In this document: in pieces, positions 5,827 through 13,967 of the stretch
Position numbering within the stretch: position 1 is the first letter of the stretch
Layout: every line of letters starts with the position of its first letter
NCBI GenBank assembly: GCA_045636245.1
Contig: JAZTXA010000053.1
Span: 1 to 16,056 of the forward strand
Reading direction: 5' to 3'
From: RGIG7213 sp045636245
GTDB taxonomy: Bacteria > Bacillota > Clostridia > Oscillospirales > CAG-272
Length of the DNA stretch: 16,056 bases
Position numbers and translations under genes: made by a program
The notes under the pieces: model-generated
The model's database searches: none
What the model was told of the DNA's origin: nothing
Seen by the model: the letters and a program-made list of their open reading frames with translations, nothing else

Positions 5827-6861
5827 TTAATTTTTTGAATTTCTCAACTGTCCGCAAGAAGCATTTATGTCAGACCCTAAGCTTCTGCGTTTCGTGGCGG
5901 TGATTCCCCGCTTTGCAAGAATTTCGATAAAACGCGTTATTGCCGTTTCGTCACTTCTCACAAATCCTCTTTCCTTTACCGTATTCACGGGAATAAGATT
6001 AACGTGAACGGGTGAAGATCTCATATATTTTCGTAGTATCTGACCGAGCTTCTCGGCATGTGACGGTGAATCGTTTACATCCTTTATCATCGTATATTCA
6101 AATGATATACGCCTGCCTGTTTTGTCAAAATACTCATAACAAGCTTCAAGAAGCTGTGCTATCGGATATTTTTTGTTGACGGGCATAATTGCACTTCTCG
6201 TTTCATCGTCAGATGCGTGAAGCGAAATTGAAAGTGTTATCCCCAGACCCTCATCACGGAGCCTGTTTATCCCCGGTACAATACCGCATGTAGAAACGGA
6301 TATATGACGCAGACCTATGTTCATACCGTTATCATCGGAAACAAGACGCAAGAATTTAACGGTATTGTCGTAATTATCAAGCGGCTCACCTATGCCCATC
6401 ATAACAATGTTTGATACACGCTGTCCCATATCCTTTTCTACGATAAGCACCTGCCCTATCATTTCGGAGGGCGCAAGCTTACGCGCAAGTCCCTTTAAGG
6501 TCGAGGCACAGAATTTGCATCCCATCGCGCACCCTGCCTCTGACGATATGCACACGGTATTACCGTGATTGTATTTCATAAAGACAGCCTCTATAAGCTC
6601 ACCGTCGAACAAACGAAGCAGATATTTTACAGTACCGTCACGGGAAACAAATTTCTCCTCAATTTCGGGTGTTTTTATTATTGCATTTTCTTTAAGATGC
6701 TCACGTAGGGATTTAGGTATATTTGTCATTTCATCAAATGACTTTCCCGAATGGAGCCATGTGAATATCTGCCCCGCGCGATAACGCGGCTCACCGACAG
6801 AATTCAGATACTGCTCTATTTCTTTACGGTCACACGAAAGAATGTCAAAAAGTTCAGCCAT
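5827..6861 (-). CDS. rlmN: 23S rRNA/tRNA adenine-C2 methyltransferase RlmN
   Basis: This 344-residue radical-SAM enzyme adds a methyl group to C2 of A2503 in 23S rRNA and of A37 in some tRNAs. The 4Fe-4S cluster motif is CAMGCKFC (C111, C115, C118 from the ATG chosen here). The conserved C104 and C336 (in the C-terminal GSDINASCGQL) correspond to the E. coli C118 and methyl-carrying C355. GEPLDN (about 158-163) and SLHA (about 213-216) are also typical. An in-frame TTG three codons upstream (to 6870) is possible, but the ATG at 6861 is preferred. It overlaps the rsmB stop codon by 8 nt (ATGGCTGA) and has no strong ribosome binding site, implying re-initiation after rsmB. It lacks features of the resistance homologue Cfr, and the operon position is typical of RlmN. 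Confidence 0.96.
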   Translation of the reverse strand: MAELFDILSCDRKEIEQYLNSVGEPRYRAGQIFTWLHSGKSFDEMTNIPKSLREHLKENAIIKTPEIEEKFVSRDGTVKYLLRLFDGELIEAVFMKYNHGNTVCISSEAGCAMGCKFCASTLKGLARKLAPSEMIGQVLIVEKDMGQRVSNIVMMGIGEPLDNYDNTVKFLRLVSDDNGMNIGLRHISVSTCGIVPGINRLRDEGLGITLSISLHASDDETRSAIMPVNKKYPIAQLLEACYEYFDKTGRRISFEYTMIKDVNDSPSHAEKLGQILRKYMRSSPVHVNLIPVNTVKERGFVRSDETAITRFIEILAKRGITATKRRSLGSDINASCGQLRNSKN

Positions 6862-8149
6862 TTTTTTCAATAACGGCGATATAAAATCCGTCCGTACCGT
6901 TTATATGCGGCATAAGCGTGCGTGAGGACAAGAGTGTATATCCCGTATTTTCCTTTAAAAATTTCTCGATTTGTGCATCGTTTTCCTCGCGGTTAAGCGT
7001 ACAGGTCGAATACACAAGCTTTCCGCCCGCTTTAAGGTAATTGACCGACGAACACAGTATTTGATACTGTGTATCTATAAGCTGTGATATGTCCATATCC
7101 TTATAGCGGAGATCGGGCTTTTTGCCGATAACGCCGAGACCCGAGCACGGCACATCGCATATGACTCTGTCAAAATACGACAGTTTATCATCATCGGGCA
7201 TTTCCTTACCGTTGCGCGGTGATGCTTTAATTATGCTTACACCAAGACGCTGTGCCATTTTTTCGATAAGCCCTATCTTATTTTTGTGCAGGTCATGTGA
7301 AAAGACCTCACCTTTGTTTTCCATCCTGATGGCTGCAGATATACTTTTGCCACCGGGTGCAGCGCATACATCGCACACAGATATATCGGGAGATACATCA
7401 AGTGAAAGTATTGCTATCTGGCTTGCCTCATCCTCGATAAATGCCTTATTTCCGATACATTCTTCCAAAGTACCGATATCAACATTCTGCAAAAGATTTA
7501 TACCAAACGGACTTTCCTTTGTACGTGCGCATTTTATGCCCGAATTTGACAGTATACTCATCACTTCGTCAAGGCTTGAAATCAAAGTATTGATACGCAG
7601 AGTAATGTACTGTTCGTTATTTTCAATAAATTCAAGCATTTTTTCACATTCATCCCCGCAGGATGAAAGAAGTGCCGACAGAACATCTCTGTCAACAGAA
7701 TATCTGACAGACAGATATTCCGTATAATCCCTGCCTTTATCGGGAAATTTTATGCTGTCTTTTCTTCGCAGATATTCACGCAGTACAGCGTTTACAAACG
7801 GGGCGGAGGATTTGCCTACATATTTTTTTGCAAGCTCTACCGCCTCGTCAACTGCGGCGTGGTCGGGGATCCTGTCAAGATATCGAAGCTGATACAAAGA
7901 CATTCGCAAAATGTTTTTCATCTGCGGTGTCATATCTTCAACTTTTCTTGTGCTTAATTGCGAGATTATATAATCAAGTGTTATTTTCTTTTCAATAGTG
8001 CCGTATAAAAGCTTTGAATAAAGCTTACGTTCAGCACCTTCGAGGCGGAATTTTTTTATTGCAGAATCACTTTCAAGGTTTGAATATTTGCCGTCGCTTT
8101 CACATCTGCACAAAGAAAGCAGGGCAATTTGTCTTGCTGTTGTGTTCAT
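6854..8149 (-). CDS. rsmB: 16S rRNA cytosine-C5 methyltransferase RsmB (Sun)
   Basis: This 431-residue enzyme methylates C967 of 16S rRNA using SAM. The N-terminal part (about 1-135) is a NusB-like RNA-binding domain. The C-terminal part is a Rossmann methyltransferase with the SAM motif CAAPGGKS (262-269), an acidic ribose contact in HDLHKNK (D286), motif IV DVPCSG (332-337, C335 for product release) and motif VI STCTL (381-385) with nucleophile C383. RPDLRYK-type sequence (KPDLRYK, 344-350) and the closing GTDGFYIAVIEK are also typical. The ATG overlaps the stop codon of the zinc peptidase gene in an ATGA arrangement, so translation is coupled. Its 3' end overlaps rlmN, the next rRNA methylase. 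Confidence 0.95.
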   Translation of the reverse strand: MNTTARQIALLSLCRCESDGKYSNLESDSAIKKFRLEGAERKLYSKLLYGTIEKKITLDYIISQLSTRKVEDMTPQMKNILRMSLYQLRYLDRIPDHAAVDEAVELAKKYVGKSSAPFVNAVLREYLRRKDSIKFPDKGRDYTEYLSVRYSVDRDVLSALLSSCGDECEKMLEFIENNEQYITLRINTLISSLDEVMSILSNSGIKCARTKESPFGINLLQNVDIGTLEECIGNKAFIEDEASQIAILSLDVSPDISVCDVCAAPGGKSISAAIRMENKGEVFSHDLHKNKIGLIEKMAQRLGVSIIKASPRNGKEMPDDDKLSYFDRVICDVPCSGLGVIGKKPDLRYKDMDISQLIDTQYQILCSSVNYLKAGGKLVYSTCTLNREENDAQIEKFLKENTGYTLLSSRTLMPHINGTDGFYIAVIEKNG

Positions 8150-8826
8150 TCTCTTCTGTTAAACAGTGAAATATAGTAGAAGACCTGCATAAGTGAGCTT
8201 ACAAGTGCGGCAACATATGTCATTGCAGCAGCTGAAAGAACCTTTTTTGCTCCATTAAGCTCATCATCGGAAAGTGTGCCCGATGCTTCAAGTGCTTCCA
8301 TGGCACGGCGGCTTGCATTAAATTCAACGGGAAGTGTGACAAACTGGAAAAGCGCGACAGCACTGAAGCCGATAAGTCCCACGTAATAAAGCCCCGCAAA
8401 GTTAAGAACGAGTCCGAGGATTATAAGCCACGGTCCGATTCTTGAACCGAGATTACACACGGGCACAAGTGCCGTGCGCCATTTAATCGGTGCATAACCG
8501 ACATTATGCTGTATTGCGTGGCCTGCCTCGTGTGCGGCAATACCGACGGAGGCAATAGTTGCCTTATCGTGAACCGCAGTCGAAAGGTTTATAATTTTGC
8601 TGTTCGGGTCAAAATGGTCGGTAAGAGTTCCGCTTATTTTTCCTATCGAAACGTCGGTAACACCGCCGCCTCTCAAAACACGCTGTGCCGCCTCAGCACC
8701 CGTTATTCTTCTTGCATTTCCCACCTTGTCATACTTTGCATATGTCGATTTTACTTTGAGTTGGCATATAAGCGAAAGTATAAGTGCGGGGAGCATAAAA
8801 ATCAAATACGTCGGATCTAAATACAA
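8146..8826 (-). CDS. YugP-like membrane zinc metallopeptidase (Zn_peptidase_2 family)
   Basis: This 226-residue membrane protein has the zincin motif HEAGH (H99, E100, H103) in an AAHEAGHAIQH context. A probable third ligand is E168 in PVEFNASRRA. The family pattern is clear: MYxDPTY start, KVKSTYxKY (24-32), TGAEAAxRVL (42-51) and GxLTDHFDP (66-73). A hydrophobic segment at 4-24 and further ones at about 130-150, 152-168 and 200-222 anchor it in the membrane. Substrates are unknown for the family. The start codon must be TTG: the frame is closed by a TGA seven codons upstream, the first in-frame ATG is at residue 11 inside the first membrane helix, and GAAAGGA (8837-8843) lies 10 nt upstream of the TTG. 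It sits 21 nt after fmt. An orthologue is common at this position in Clostridia but not in Bacillus. Confidence 0.9.
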   Translation of the reverse strand: MYLDPTYLIFMLPALILSLICQLKVKSTYAKYDKVGNARRITGAEAAQRVLRGGGVTDVSIGKISGTLTDHFDPNSKIINLSTAVHDKATIASVGIAAHEAGHAIQHNVGYAPIKWRTALVPVCNLGSRIGPWLIILGLVLNFAGLYYVGLIGFSAVALFQFVTLPVEFNASRRAMEALEASGTLSDDELNGAKKVLSAAAMTYVAALVSSLMQVFYYISLFNRRE

Positions 8827-8847
8827 TTCGTTCCATTCCTTTCTTCA

Positions 8848-9792
8848 TCAAAATAGGATATCTCCCGTCTTTATCTGACGTCCTCTTATATAGTCTGCAG
8901 AACGCATTTTGCCCTTGCCTTCGGGGATAAGCTCCTTTATGACAAGGATACCTTCTCCGCACGCTATGTGTATTTCAGAGAGCTTATCATCGCAAAGTAT
9001 AACTTCTCCCTCAGGGTGCGGGCAAGACCTTTCAATAAACGACGATGATGCAAATTTTATCATCTTTTTGCCCTTTGCGTTTTCGGTATATCCGTATGCA
9101 CTGAGCGATGGATATACACCTCTTATAAAGTTGTGTATCTTTTCGGCACTCTGTGAAAAATCAATTTTCAAATCGCCTTTTTCGATTTTCTGTGCATACG
9201 TTGCAAGTGAATCATCCTGCGGTGTGCCTTTAAGGCTTCCTCCTGCAAGACCGTCAAGGGTTTTTATAAGAAGCTCAGCCCCTGTTTTCGACATAATTTC
9301 GGAAAGCTCTCCGTAATTCATATCGGGCGTTATCGTAACTTCTTCTTTCAAAAGCATATCGCCTGTGTCGAGCCCCTCATTCATATACATCGTTGTGATA
9401 CCCGTTTTTGTTTTTCCGTCTATCAGCGACCTTTGCATGGGGGCAGCACCTCTGTATTCCGGCAAAAGCGATCCGTGCACGTTTATACATCCCATCGGGG
9501 GAATATCAAGAACCTCTTTCGGAAGTATCTTTCCGTAAGCAACAACGACAAATACATCGGCGCCGTATGATGCAAGTATTTTCTGCACCTCTTCATCACG
9601 GAGTGTTTTCGGCTGTATACAAGGAATACCAAGCTCATCCGCACGCAATTTAACAGGCGGCGACTGCATCGTTTTTCCCCTGCCCTTTGGCTTATCGGTT
9701 TGTGTTACGACACACACGACGTCACAGTATTCGTTAAGCTTTTCAAAACACGGAACGGCAAACTCGGGCGTTCCCATAAAAACCGCCTTCAT
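8848..9792 (-). CDS. fmt: Methionyl-tRNA formyltransferase
   Basis: This 314-residue cytosolic enzyme transfers a formyl group from 10-formyl-tetrahydrofolate to initiator Met-tRNA. The N-terminal catalytic domain carries FMGTPEFAVP (5-14), the loop DKPKGRGK (33-40), and the folate-binding stretch NVHGSLLPEYRGAAP (104-118). The catalytic triad N104, H106 and D142 matches N106, H108 and D144 of the E. coli enzyme. The C-terminal OB-like tRNA-binding domain (about 205-314) is complete. The start ATG shares one base with the def stop codon (TGATG), so the deformylase and the formyltransferase are translationally coupled, as in most bacteria. Length and motifs are fully standard. Confidence 0.97.
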   Translation of the reverse strand: MKAVFMGTPEFAVPCFEKLNEYCDVVCVVTQTDKPKGRGKTMQSPPVKLRADELGIPCIQPKTLRDEEVQKILASYGADVFVVVAYGKILPKEVLDIPPMGCINVHGSLLPEYRGAAPMQRSLIDGKTKTGITTMYMNEGLDTGDMLLKEEVTITPDMNYGELSEIMSKTGAELLIKTLDGLAGGSLKGTPQDDSLATYAQKIEKGDLKIDFSQSAEKIHNFIRGVYPSLSAYGYTENAKGKKMIKFASSSFIERSCPHPEGEVILCDDKLSEIHIACGEGILVIKELIPEGKGKMRSADYIRGRQIKTGDILF

Positions 9793-10277
9793 CAGTCGTC
9801 CTCCTCAAGATCAGCAAGTTCTTCCTTAGTAAGCATATGAATCGCCTTGTCATAAAATAACGTGCCGTCGAGATGATCTATTTCGTGGCACAAAGCACGT
9901 GCAAGCAGATCCTCACCCGTTACCTGAAATTCTTCACCGTTTCTGTCAAGCGCTTTAACAGTTACCTCAAACGGGCGCTTTGTAATACCCCATTTCCCGG
10001 GTACGGAAAGACAGCCCTCAAGCTCCTCCTGCTTGCCTTTTTTAGAAATGATAACGGGATTGATAAGCTCAATAAGCTCACCGGGTTCAACCTCCACAAG
10101 CGCTATTCTGCGAAGTATTCCCACCTGCGGTGCGGCAAGACCTACACCGCCGGAATCGTGAAGTGTTTCTATCATATCATCAAGCAAGCGTATCACCCTC
10201 GGTGTTATTTCCGAAACAGGACGGCTTTTCTTTCTGAGGATCTCATCTCCGTCTTTAACTATGTTTATTATCGCCAT
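9792..10277 (-). CDS. def: Peptide deformylase
   Basis: This 161-residue Fe/Zn metallohydrolase removes the formyl group from nascent proteins. All three motifs are present: GVGLAAPQVG (44-53), EGCLSVPG (87-94) with metal ligand C89, and HEIDHLDG (131-138) with ligands H131 and H135 and general base E132. The short EGCLSVP form without a long insertion and the overall size suggest the type 1 group, though Firmicutes carry both types and I did not align it. A perfect AGGAGG (10284-10289) sits 6 nt upstream and almost overlaps the priA stop codon. The acidic tail (EELADLEEDD) is common in clostridial orthologues. Confidence 0.97.
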   Translation of the reverse strand: MAIINIVKDGDEILRKKSRPVSEITPRVIRLLDDMIETLHDSGGVGLAAPQVGILRRIALVEVEPGELIELINPVIISKKGKQEELEGCLSVPGKWGITKRPFEVTVKALDRNGEEFQVTGEDLLARALCHEIDHLDGTLFYDKAIHMLTKEELADLEEDD

Positions 10278-10289
10278 AAAATTCCTCCT

Positions 10290-12776
10290 TTAAAGGGACG
10301 TCGGATTTACACTGATACCGACTGTGACCTTACTGGGATTTTTGTTTGTAAAATCCTTTATCATACAGCGGAACAATTCTCTTGTCCGCTTATTCATTTT
10401 GCATTTAATTATCATTTGCATACGACATCTTCCGTTAAGTCTGTACACGGGTGCTTCAACGGGACCGAAGATCTGGAGCTTTACATCACTGTATTCTCCG
10501 CCGAGATTTTTTAAAAGATCCTGATAAAACTCCGATACGCACACCGTCAAAAGCACTTCTGTATCAGATGTGAACATGAAAACGGCAATATCACAGAAAG
10601 GCGGAAACTTCAACGCTTTGCGCATTGCTATCTCACCTTTATAAAACCCTTCATAATCCTGCTTTGCGGCAAGTCTTATTATCTCATTGTCGGGGTTGAA
10701 TGTCTGAATTACGGCAACACCCGGCTTATCAGCCCTTCCTGCCCTGCCGACGACCTGTGTCAAAAGTGAAAACGTATGCTCTGTCGCATGGTAATCGGCA
10801 ACATATAACGAGCTGTCGGCAAGCACAACACCGACCAACGTAACGTCGGGAAAGTCATGTCCCTTTGTCACCATCTGTGTGCCGAGCAAAACATCGGCAC
10901 GGTGCTGTCTGAAGTCGCCAAGTATCCTGTCATATGAAAACTTCTTGGACGTAGTATCGGCATCCATACGCAAAACCGTTATGCCGTACCCGTAATCTGT
11001 TATATCATCACATATCTTTTGCGTTCCGTGCCCCATATATGCAATATGCGATGAACCGCACTTTGCGCATTTTTCGGGCACACTTACCCTGTAACCGCAG
11101 TAATGACACAAAAGATAACCTTTTTGTTTTTTTTCGAGGTATTCTTTTTTTTCATCCTCTGCCGTATATTTGCTCAAACGGGAGGTCGTATGATAAGTGA
11201 GCGACACATCGCAGTGCGGACACATAACCACCTCTCCGCACATACGGCAGCTTAAAAAATTACTGTATCCGCGTCTGTTTAAAAACAACACAGATTGATT
11301 TCCGCGTTTTTTTGTTTCTATCAGTTCACCCTTGAGTACCGTCCCTATTGCATCGATATCGCCCGTGGCATAATCCTCACGCAGGTCAGCTATTACGACC
11401 TTCGGCAGCTGTGCCTTTCCGAACCTCGATTTAAGCGTTATCAGCTTATACTTTCCGCTTTTTGCCTTATAATAGCTTTCGACCGACGGTGTGGCAGAGG
11501 AAAGAAGCATAACCGCATTATGCTCATTACATCTGAATCTTGCGGCATCGCGCGCATGGTACTTCGGTGTCATTTCCGATTTATAGGTATGCTCCTGTTC
11601 CTCGTCAATGACTATAAGCCCGATGTTGTCAAACGGTGCAAACACGGCGCTTCTTGTGCCTATTACGATATCCGCTTCCTTGCGTTTTATCTTTCGGTAA
11701 GCATCCGCACGTTCCGAGGTGGATAATGCGGAATGTATTACAACAACTCTTTCACCGTAAGCCGCACAGAAGATTTTGACCGACTGAGGTGTGAGCGATA
11801 TTTCCGGAACAAGAACTATAACGTTCTTCCCTCTTGAGATGACCCTGTCGCAAACAGCCTTTATAACTTGTGTTTTTCCGCTTCCCGTAACACCGTGAAG
11901 AAGTACGGCGGCAGGCTTGCCTTCAAGACACAGTCCGTCTATTTCATCAACCGCATTTGACTGTTCTTCTGTCAAAGTAACTTTGACTTCGTCTTTTTTT
12001 TCAACCCTGTACGGGTTGCGCAGTCTTTCTTCAATACGCAGTGTAAACAGCTCAAGCTTCACCATTTTGTCAAGCATGGACGGGGATATTCCGCTTTTTT
12101 CGCAAATCACGCTCTTTTCCGTTTCACCGTTTTTGTCAAGGTAGTCTATTGCCTGTTTTGCAAATGCACTGCGTGTTTTTGTTTTTGCATATTCGGGATC
12201 ACCGTTCAAAGTGTAATAGTACACCTTTTCCGTTTTCGGTATTCCGACAGGACGGAGTTCGCATTTAAGATACCCCTTCTCCGTAAGATATGATAAAGAA
12301 GGGCCGACCTTTTTGCCAAACTCCTCATACAGCTTCAAAAGATACGCACCGCCGTGCGATGAAATGAATGCATATATGAGCTTGACGGTTTCGTTAAGAT
12401 CCGTCGGAAATTCGCCCGTTACAGTATAAAATTCATCGGGAACACCTAAAAGCGACTGCGGAAACACCGCTTTCACAGCCTCTGCAAAGGAGCATACCGT
12501 TCTGTCGGCAATATATTCACACAGCCTGTACAAATCACCCGAAAGCGAAAATACGGGATCATACATACCGCTTATACATTTTGTACCCGTGGAAATTCCG
12601 TCTACCTCCTGCAAGCTCCGCACTACCCCTGTCATCGGCTTATCGACGGAACCGAAAGGAACGGTTACAAATGCACCGACAAACAGCTTTTTTTCAAGGT
12701 CGCCGAGGACAAGATATGTGTAGTCGTTTTTGACATGAAACGGTAAAGAAAGGATGTTTACTGTCGCAGTTATCAC
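10290..12776 (-). CDS. priA: Primosomal protein N', replication restart helicase PriA
   Basis: This 828-residue SF2 DNA helicase reloads the replisome at stalled forks. In order: 3' DNA-binding and winged-helix regions (1-260), the helicase core with Walker A GVTGSGKT (295-302), the Walker B variant DEEQ (391-394), SSATP (426-430), and the C-terminal helicase motifs QVVGRAGRADKPG (674-686). Eight zinc-binding cysteines are present: C510, C513, C519, C522, C557, C560, C570 and C573. The distance from C522 to C557 is 34 residues, about 20 more than in E. coli PriA. The start is GTG, 1 nt after the rpoZ stop, with a weak GGAAG upstream; MITATVNILSLPF aligns with the normal family start and no nearby ATG fits. 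In many relatives coaBC lies between rpoZ and priA; it is absent here. Confidence 0.96.
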   Translation of the reverse strand: MITATVNILSLPFHVKNDYTYLVLGDLEKKLFVGAFVTVPFGSVDKPMTGVVRSLQEVDGISTGTKCISGMYDPVFSLSGDLYRLCEYIADRTVCSFAEAVKAVFPQSLLGVPDEFYTVTGEFPTDLNETVKLIYAFISSHGGAYLLKLYEEFGKKVGPSLSYLTEKGYLKCELRPVGIPKTEKVYYYTLNGDPEYAKTKTRSAFAKQAIDYLDKNGETEKSVICEKSGISPSMLDKMVKLELFTLRIEERLRNPYRVEKKDEVKVTLTEEQSNAVDEIDGLCLEGKPAAVLLHGVTGSGKTQVIKAVCDRVISRGKNVIVLVPEISLTPQSVKIFCAAYGERVVVIHSALSTSERADAYRKIKRKEADIVIGTRSAVFAPFDNIGLIVIDEEQEHTYKSEMTPKYHARDAARFRCNEHNAVMLLSSATPSVESYYKAKSGKYKLITLKSRFGKAQLPKVVIADLREDYATGDIDAIGTVLKGELIETKKRGNQSVLFLNRRGYSNFLSCRMCGEVVMCPHCDVSLTYHTTSRLSKYTAEDEKKEYLEKKQKGYLLCHYCGYRVSVPEKCAKCGSSHIAYMGHGTQKICDDITDYGYGITVLRMDADTTSKKFSYDRILGDFRQHRADVLLGTQMVTKGHDFPDVTLVGVVLADSSLYVADYHATEHTFSLLTQVVGRAGRADKPGVAVIQTFNPDNEIIRLAAKQDYEGFYKGEIAMRKALKFPPFCDIAVFMFTSDTEVLLTVCVSEFYQDLLKNLGGEYSDVKLQIFGPVEAPVYRLNGRCRMQMIIKCKMNKRTRELFRCMIKDFTNKNPSKVTVGISVNPTSL

Positions 12777-12777
12777 T

Positions 12778-13086
12778 TTACGCTTCCGCTGTATCCGATA
12801 TCACTTCGCTTTGCTGTTTTTCTTCGGGATGTACGATGCTGACATCTCCGTCGCAAAGAAGCGTTATGGCATTTCTCACTGCCTTTTCATCTCTGAGATC
12901 CTTGCTTATCATCGATGTGAGGGGTTTGTCTGTTTCTTTGAGGTTTATTTTGCGTTCTGCCTCTGTCCTCTGTCTTACATACTCATCTATTACAAGATGT
13001 GCTGTTTTTGCGGTTGCAATTACAAGCTCGTATCTGTTGAATTTATCCTTTGAAATTTGTTCTGCGGAAGGTGTAATGATCTCCAT
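12778..13086 (-). CDS. rpoZ: DNA-directed RNA polymerase omega subunit
   Basis: This 102-residue subunit helps assemble RNA polymerase by holding the beta-prime C-terminus. The family core is YELVIATAKTAHLV (19-32), followed by a basic stretch and EKAVRNAITLLCDGDVSI (67-84). The acidic, low-complexity tail (88-102) is variable in the family. The middle (KPLTSMISKDLR) is more divergent than usual but keeps the spacing. Its position directly after gmk is conserved across bacteria and supports the call. The start has AAGGAGAT upstream, overlapping the gmk stop codon. Confidence 0.92.
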   Translation of the reverse strand: MEIITPSAEQISKDKFNRYELVIATAKTAHLVIDEYVRQRTEAERKINLKETDKPLTSMISKDLRDEKAVRNAITLLCDGDVSIVHPEEKQQSEVISDTAEA

Positions 13087-13098
13087 TTTGGTATCTCC

Positions 13099-13713
13099 TT
13101 AGTTATTTAAAAATTTATCTACAAAATTGATTGTTCGCGATACTTTATGTTTTTCTGCATTTACGATATCCTTGAACGCTTTTATTGCATCCTCGGTCTT
13201 ATCGGTCTCATTCATTACAACGTAGTCATACAACTTGAACTTCTGAAGCTCTTTTACCGCTGTCTGCATACGCTTTGTTATGATTTCATCGTTTTCGGTT
13301 CCTCTGCCCCTGAGTCTTTGCTCCAGAGTCGTATAATCGGGCGGCAGTATCCATACGAGCACAGCCTCGGGGAACATACGCTTTACATTTTCTGCGCCCT
13401 GTACTTCAAGCTCAAGAATAACATTTATTCCCTCGTCGGTCTTGCCCTTTATTTCCGAATAGAGGGTTCCGTATCGGTTGCCGACATATTCGGCATGCTC
13501 TACAAAATCACCGTTTTTAACGTGTTCTTCAAACTCCTCGGGTGTAATGAAGTGGTAGTTTACACCGTTTATTTCACCCGGTCTCGGCTGTCTTGTTGTT
13601 GCCGAAACACTGTATGCAAAATCGGCATCCTTAACTACCTCTGCCAAAACCGTACTTTTCCCGCTTCCCGCAGGGCCTGAAACAACGAGAAGAAGTCCCT
13701 TTGAATCAGTCAT
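13099..13713 (-). CDS. gmk: Guanylate kinase
   Basis: This 204-residue enzyme converts GMP and ATP to GDP and ADP. The P-loop is GPAGSGKST (13-21), the GMP-binding region is SATTRQPRPGE (37-47) plus the YGT site (81-83), and LEVQGA (102-107) and the lid RLRGRGTE (133-140) follow. The ATG at 13713 is chosen over upstream TTG/ATG codons (13734, 13731) because GGGAGT (13721-13726) sits 7 nt upstream of it and MTDSKGLLLVVSGP is the normal family length. The chosen start overlaps the stop of the RemA-like gene by 8 nt (ATGACTGA). In Firmicutes Gmk is inhibited by (p)ppGpp, so together with RsgA this operon contains two known alarmone targets; that part is family knowledge. Confidence 0.97.
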   Translation of the reverse strand: MTDSKGLLLVVSGPAGSGKSTVLAEVVKDADFAYSVSATTRQPRPGEINGVNYHFITPEEFEEHVKNGDFVEHAEYVGNRYGTLYSEIKGKTDEGINVILELEVQGAENVKRMFPEAVLVWILPPDYTTLEQRLRGRGTENDEIITKRMQTAVKELQKFKLYDYVVMNETDKTEDAIKAFKDIVNAEKHKVSRTINFVDKFLNN

Positions 13714-13963
13714 TTTTTTCACTCCCTTCATCAAGCTGCAGTCTTTCTGCCGTTTTCTCGGGTGTCAACGCACAAAGAATAACTGTGCCGTTTTCGGCAA
13801 GTATAACACTCTTTGTCTTTTTTCCGCATGTCACATCCACGGTCTTGCCCTTTTCCTTCGCCTCTGACACAAGCCTTTTTATCGGGGCGGCATCAGGTGC
13901 GCAGACAGCCAAAACCTTTTCGGCGGCAACATAATTTCCGTAACCAATATCTGCAAGCTTCAT
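13706..13963 (-). CDS. remA: RemA-like DNA-binding protein (DUF370)
   Basis: This 85-residue protein matches the DUF370/RemA family along its length: start MKLADIGYGN (1-10), then AAPIKRLV (25-32) and a C-terminal VILCALTPEKTAERL (61-75). In Bacillus subtilis RemA forms ring-like oligomers that bind DNA and activate matrix genes. Here the basic loop that reads YGRRTRAV in Bacillus is CGKKTKSV (46-53), so the Arg residues are Lys. The first basic site (SANRM) is AAEKV (13-17). Charge is kept, but DNA affinity or specificity may differ. It begins 4 nt after yicC and overlaps gmk by 8 nt. The yicC-remA-gmk order is conserved in Firmicutes even where no biofilm matrix operon exists, so its target here is unknown. 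Confidence 0.9.
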   Translation of the reverse strand: MKLADIGYGNYVAAEKVLAVCAPDAAPIKRLVSEAKEKGKTVDVTCGKKTKSVILAENGTVILCALTPEKTAERLQLDEGSEKND

Positions 13964-13967
13964 AACA

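Noticed and set aside
6862..6870. TTG start for rlmN three codons upstream of the ATG
   Set aside because: Neither start has a strong ribosome binding site; the ATG in the 8-nt rsmB overlap is the simpler choice, though the TTG is not excluded.
7122..7727. Plus-strand open frame of 201 codons opposite rsmB
   Set aside because: It is antisense to the conserved methyltransferase domain; its Ser/Arg-rich composition reflects the codon use of the real gene.
9873..10514. Plus-strand open frame of 213 codons opposite def and priA
   Set aside because: It lies wholly antisense to two well-conserved genes, has no promoter or ribosome binding site of note, and its translation resembles no known family.
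13714..13734. Upstream TTG/ATG starts for gmk
   Set aside because: The GGGAGT site at 13721-13726 is correctly spaced only for the ATG at 13713, which also gives the normal N-terminus.
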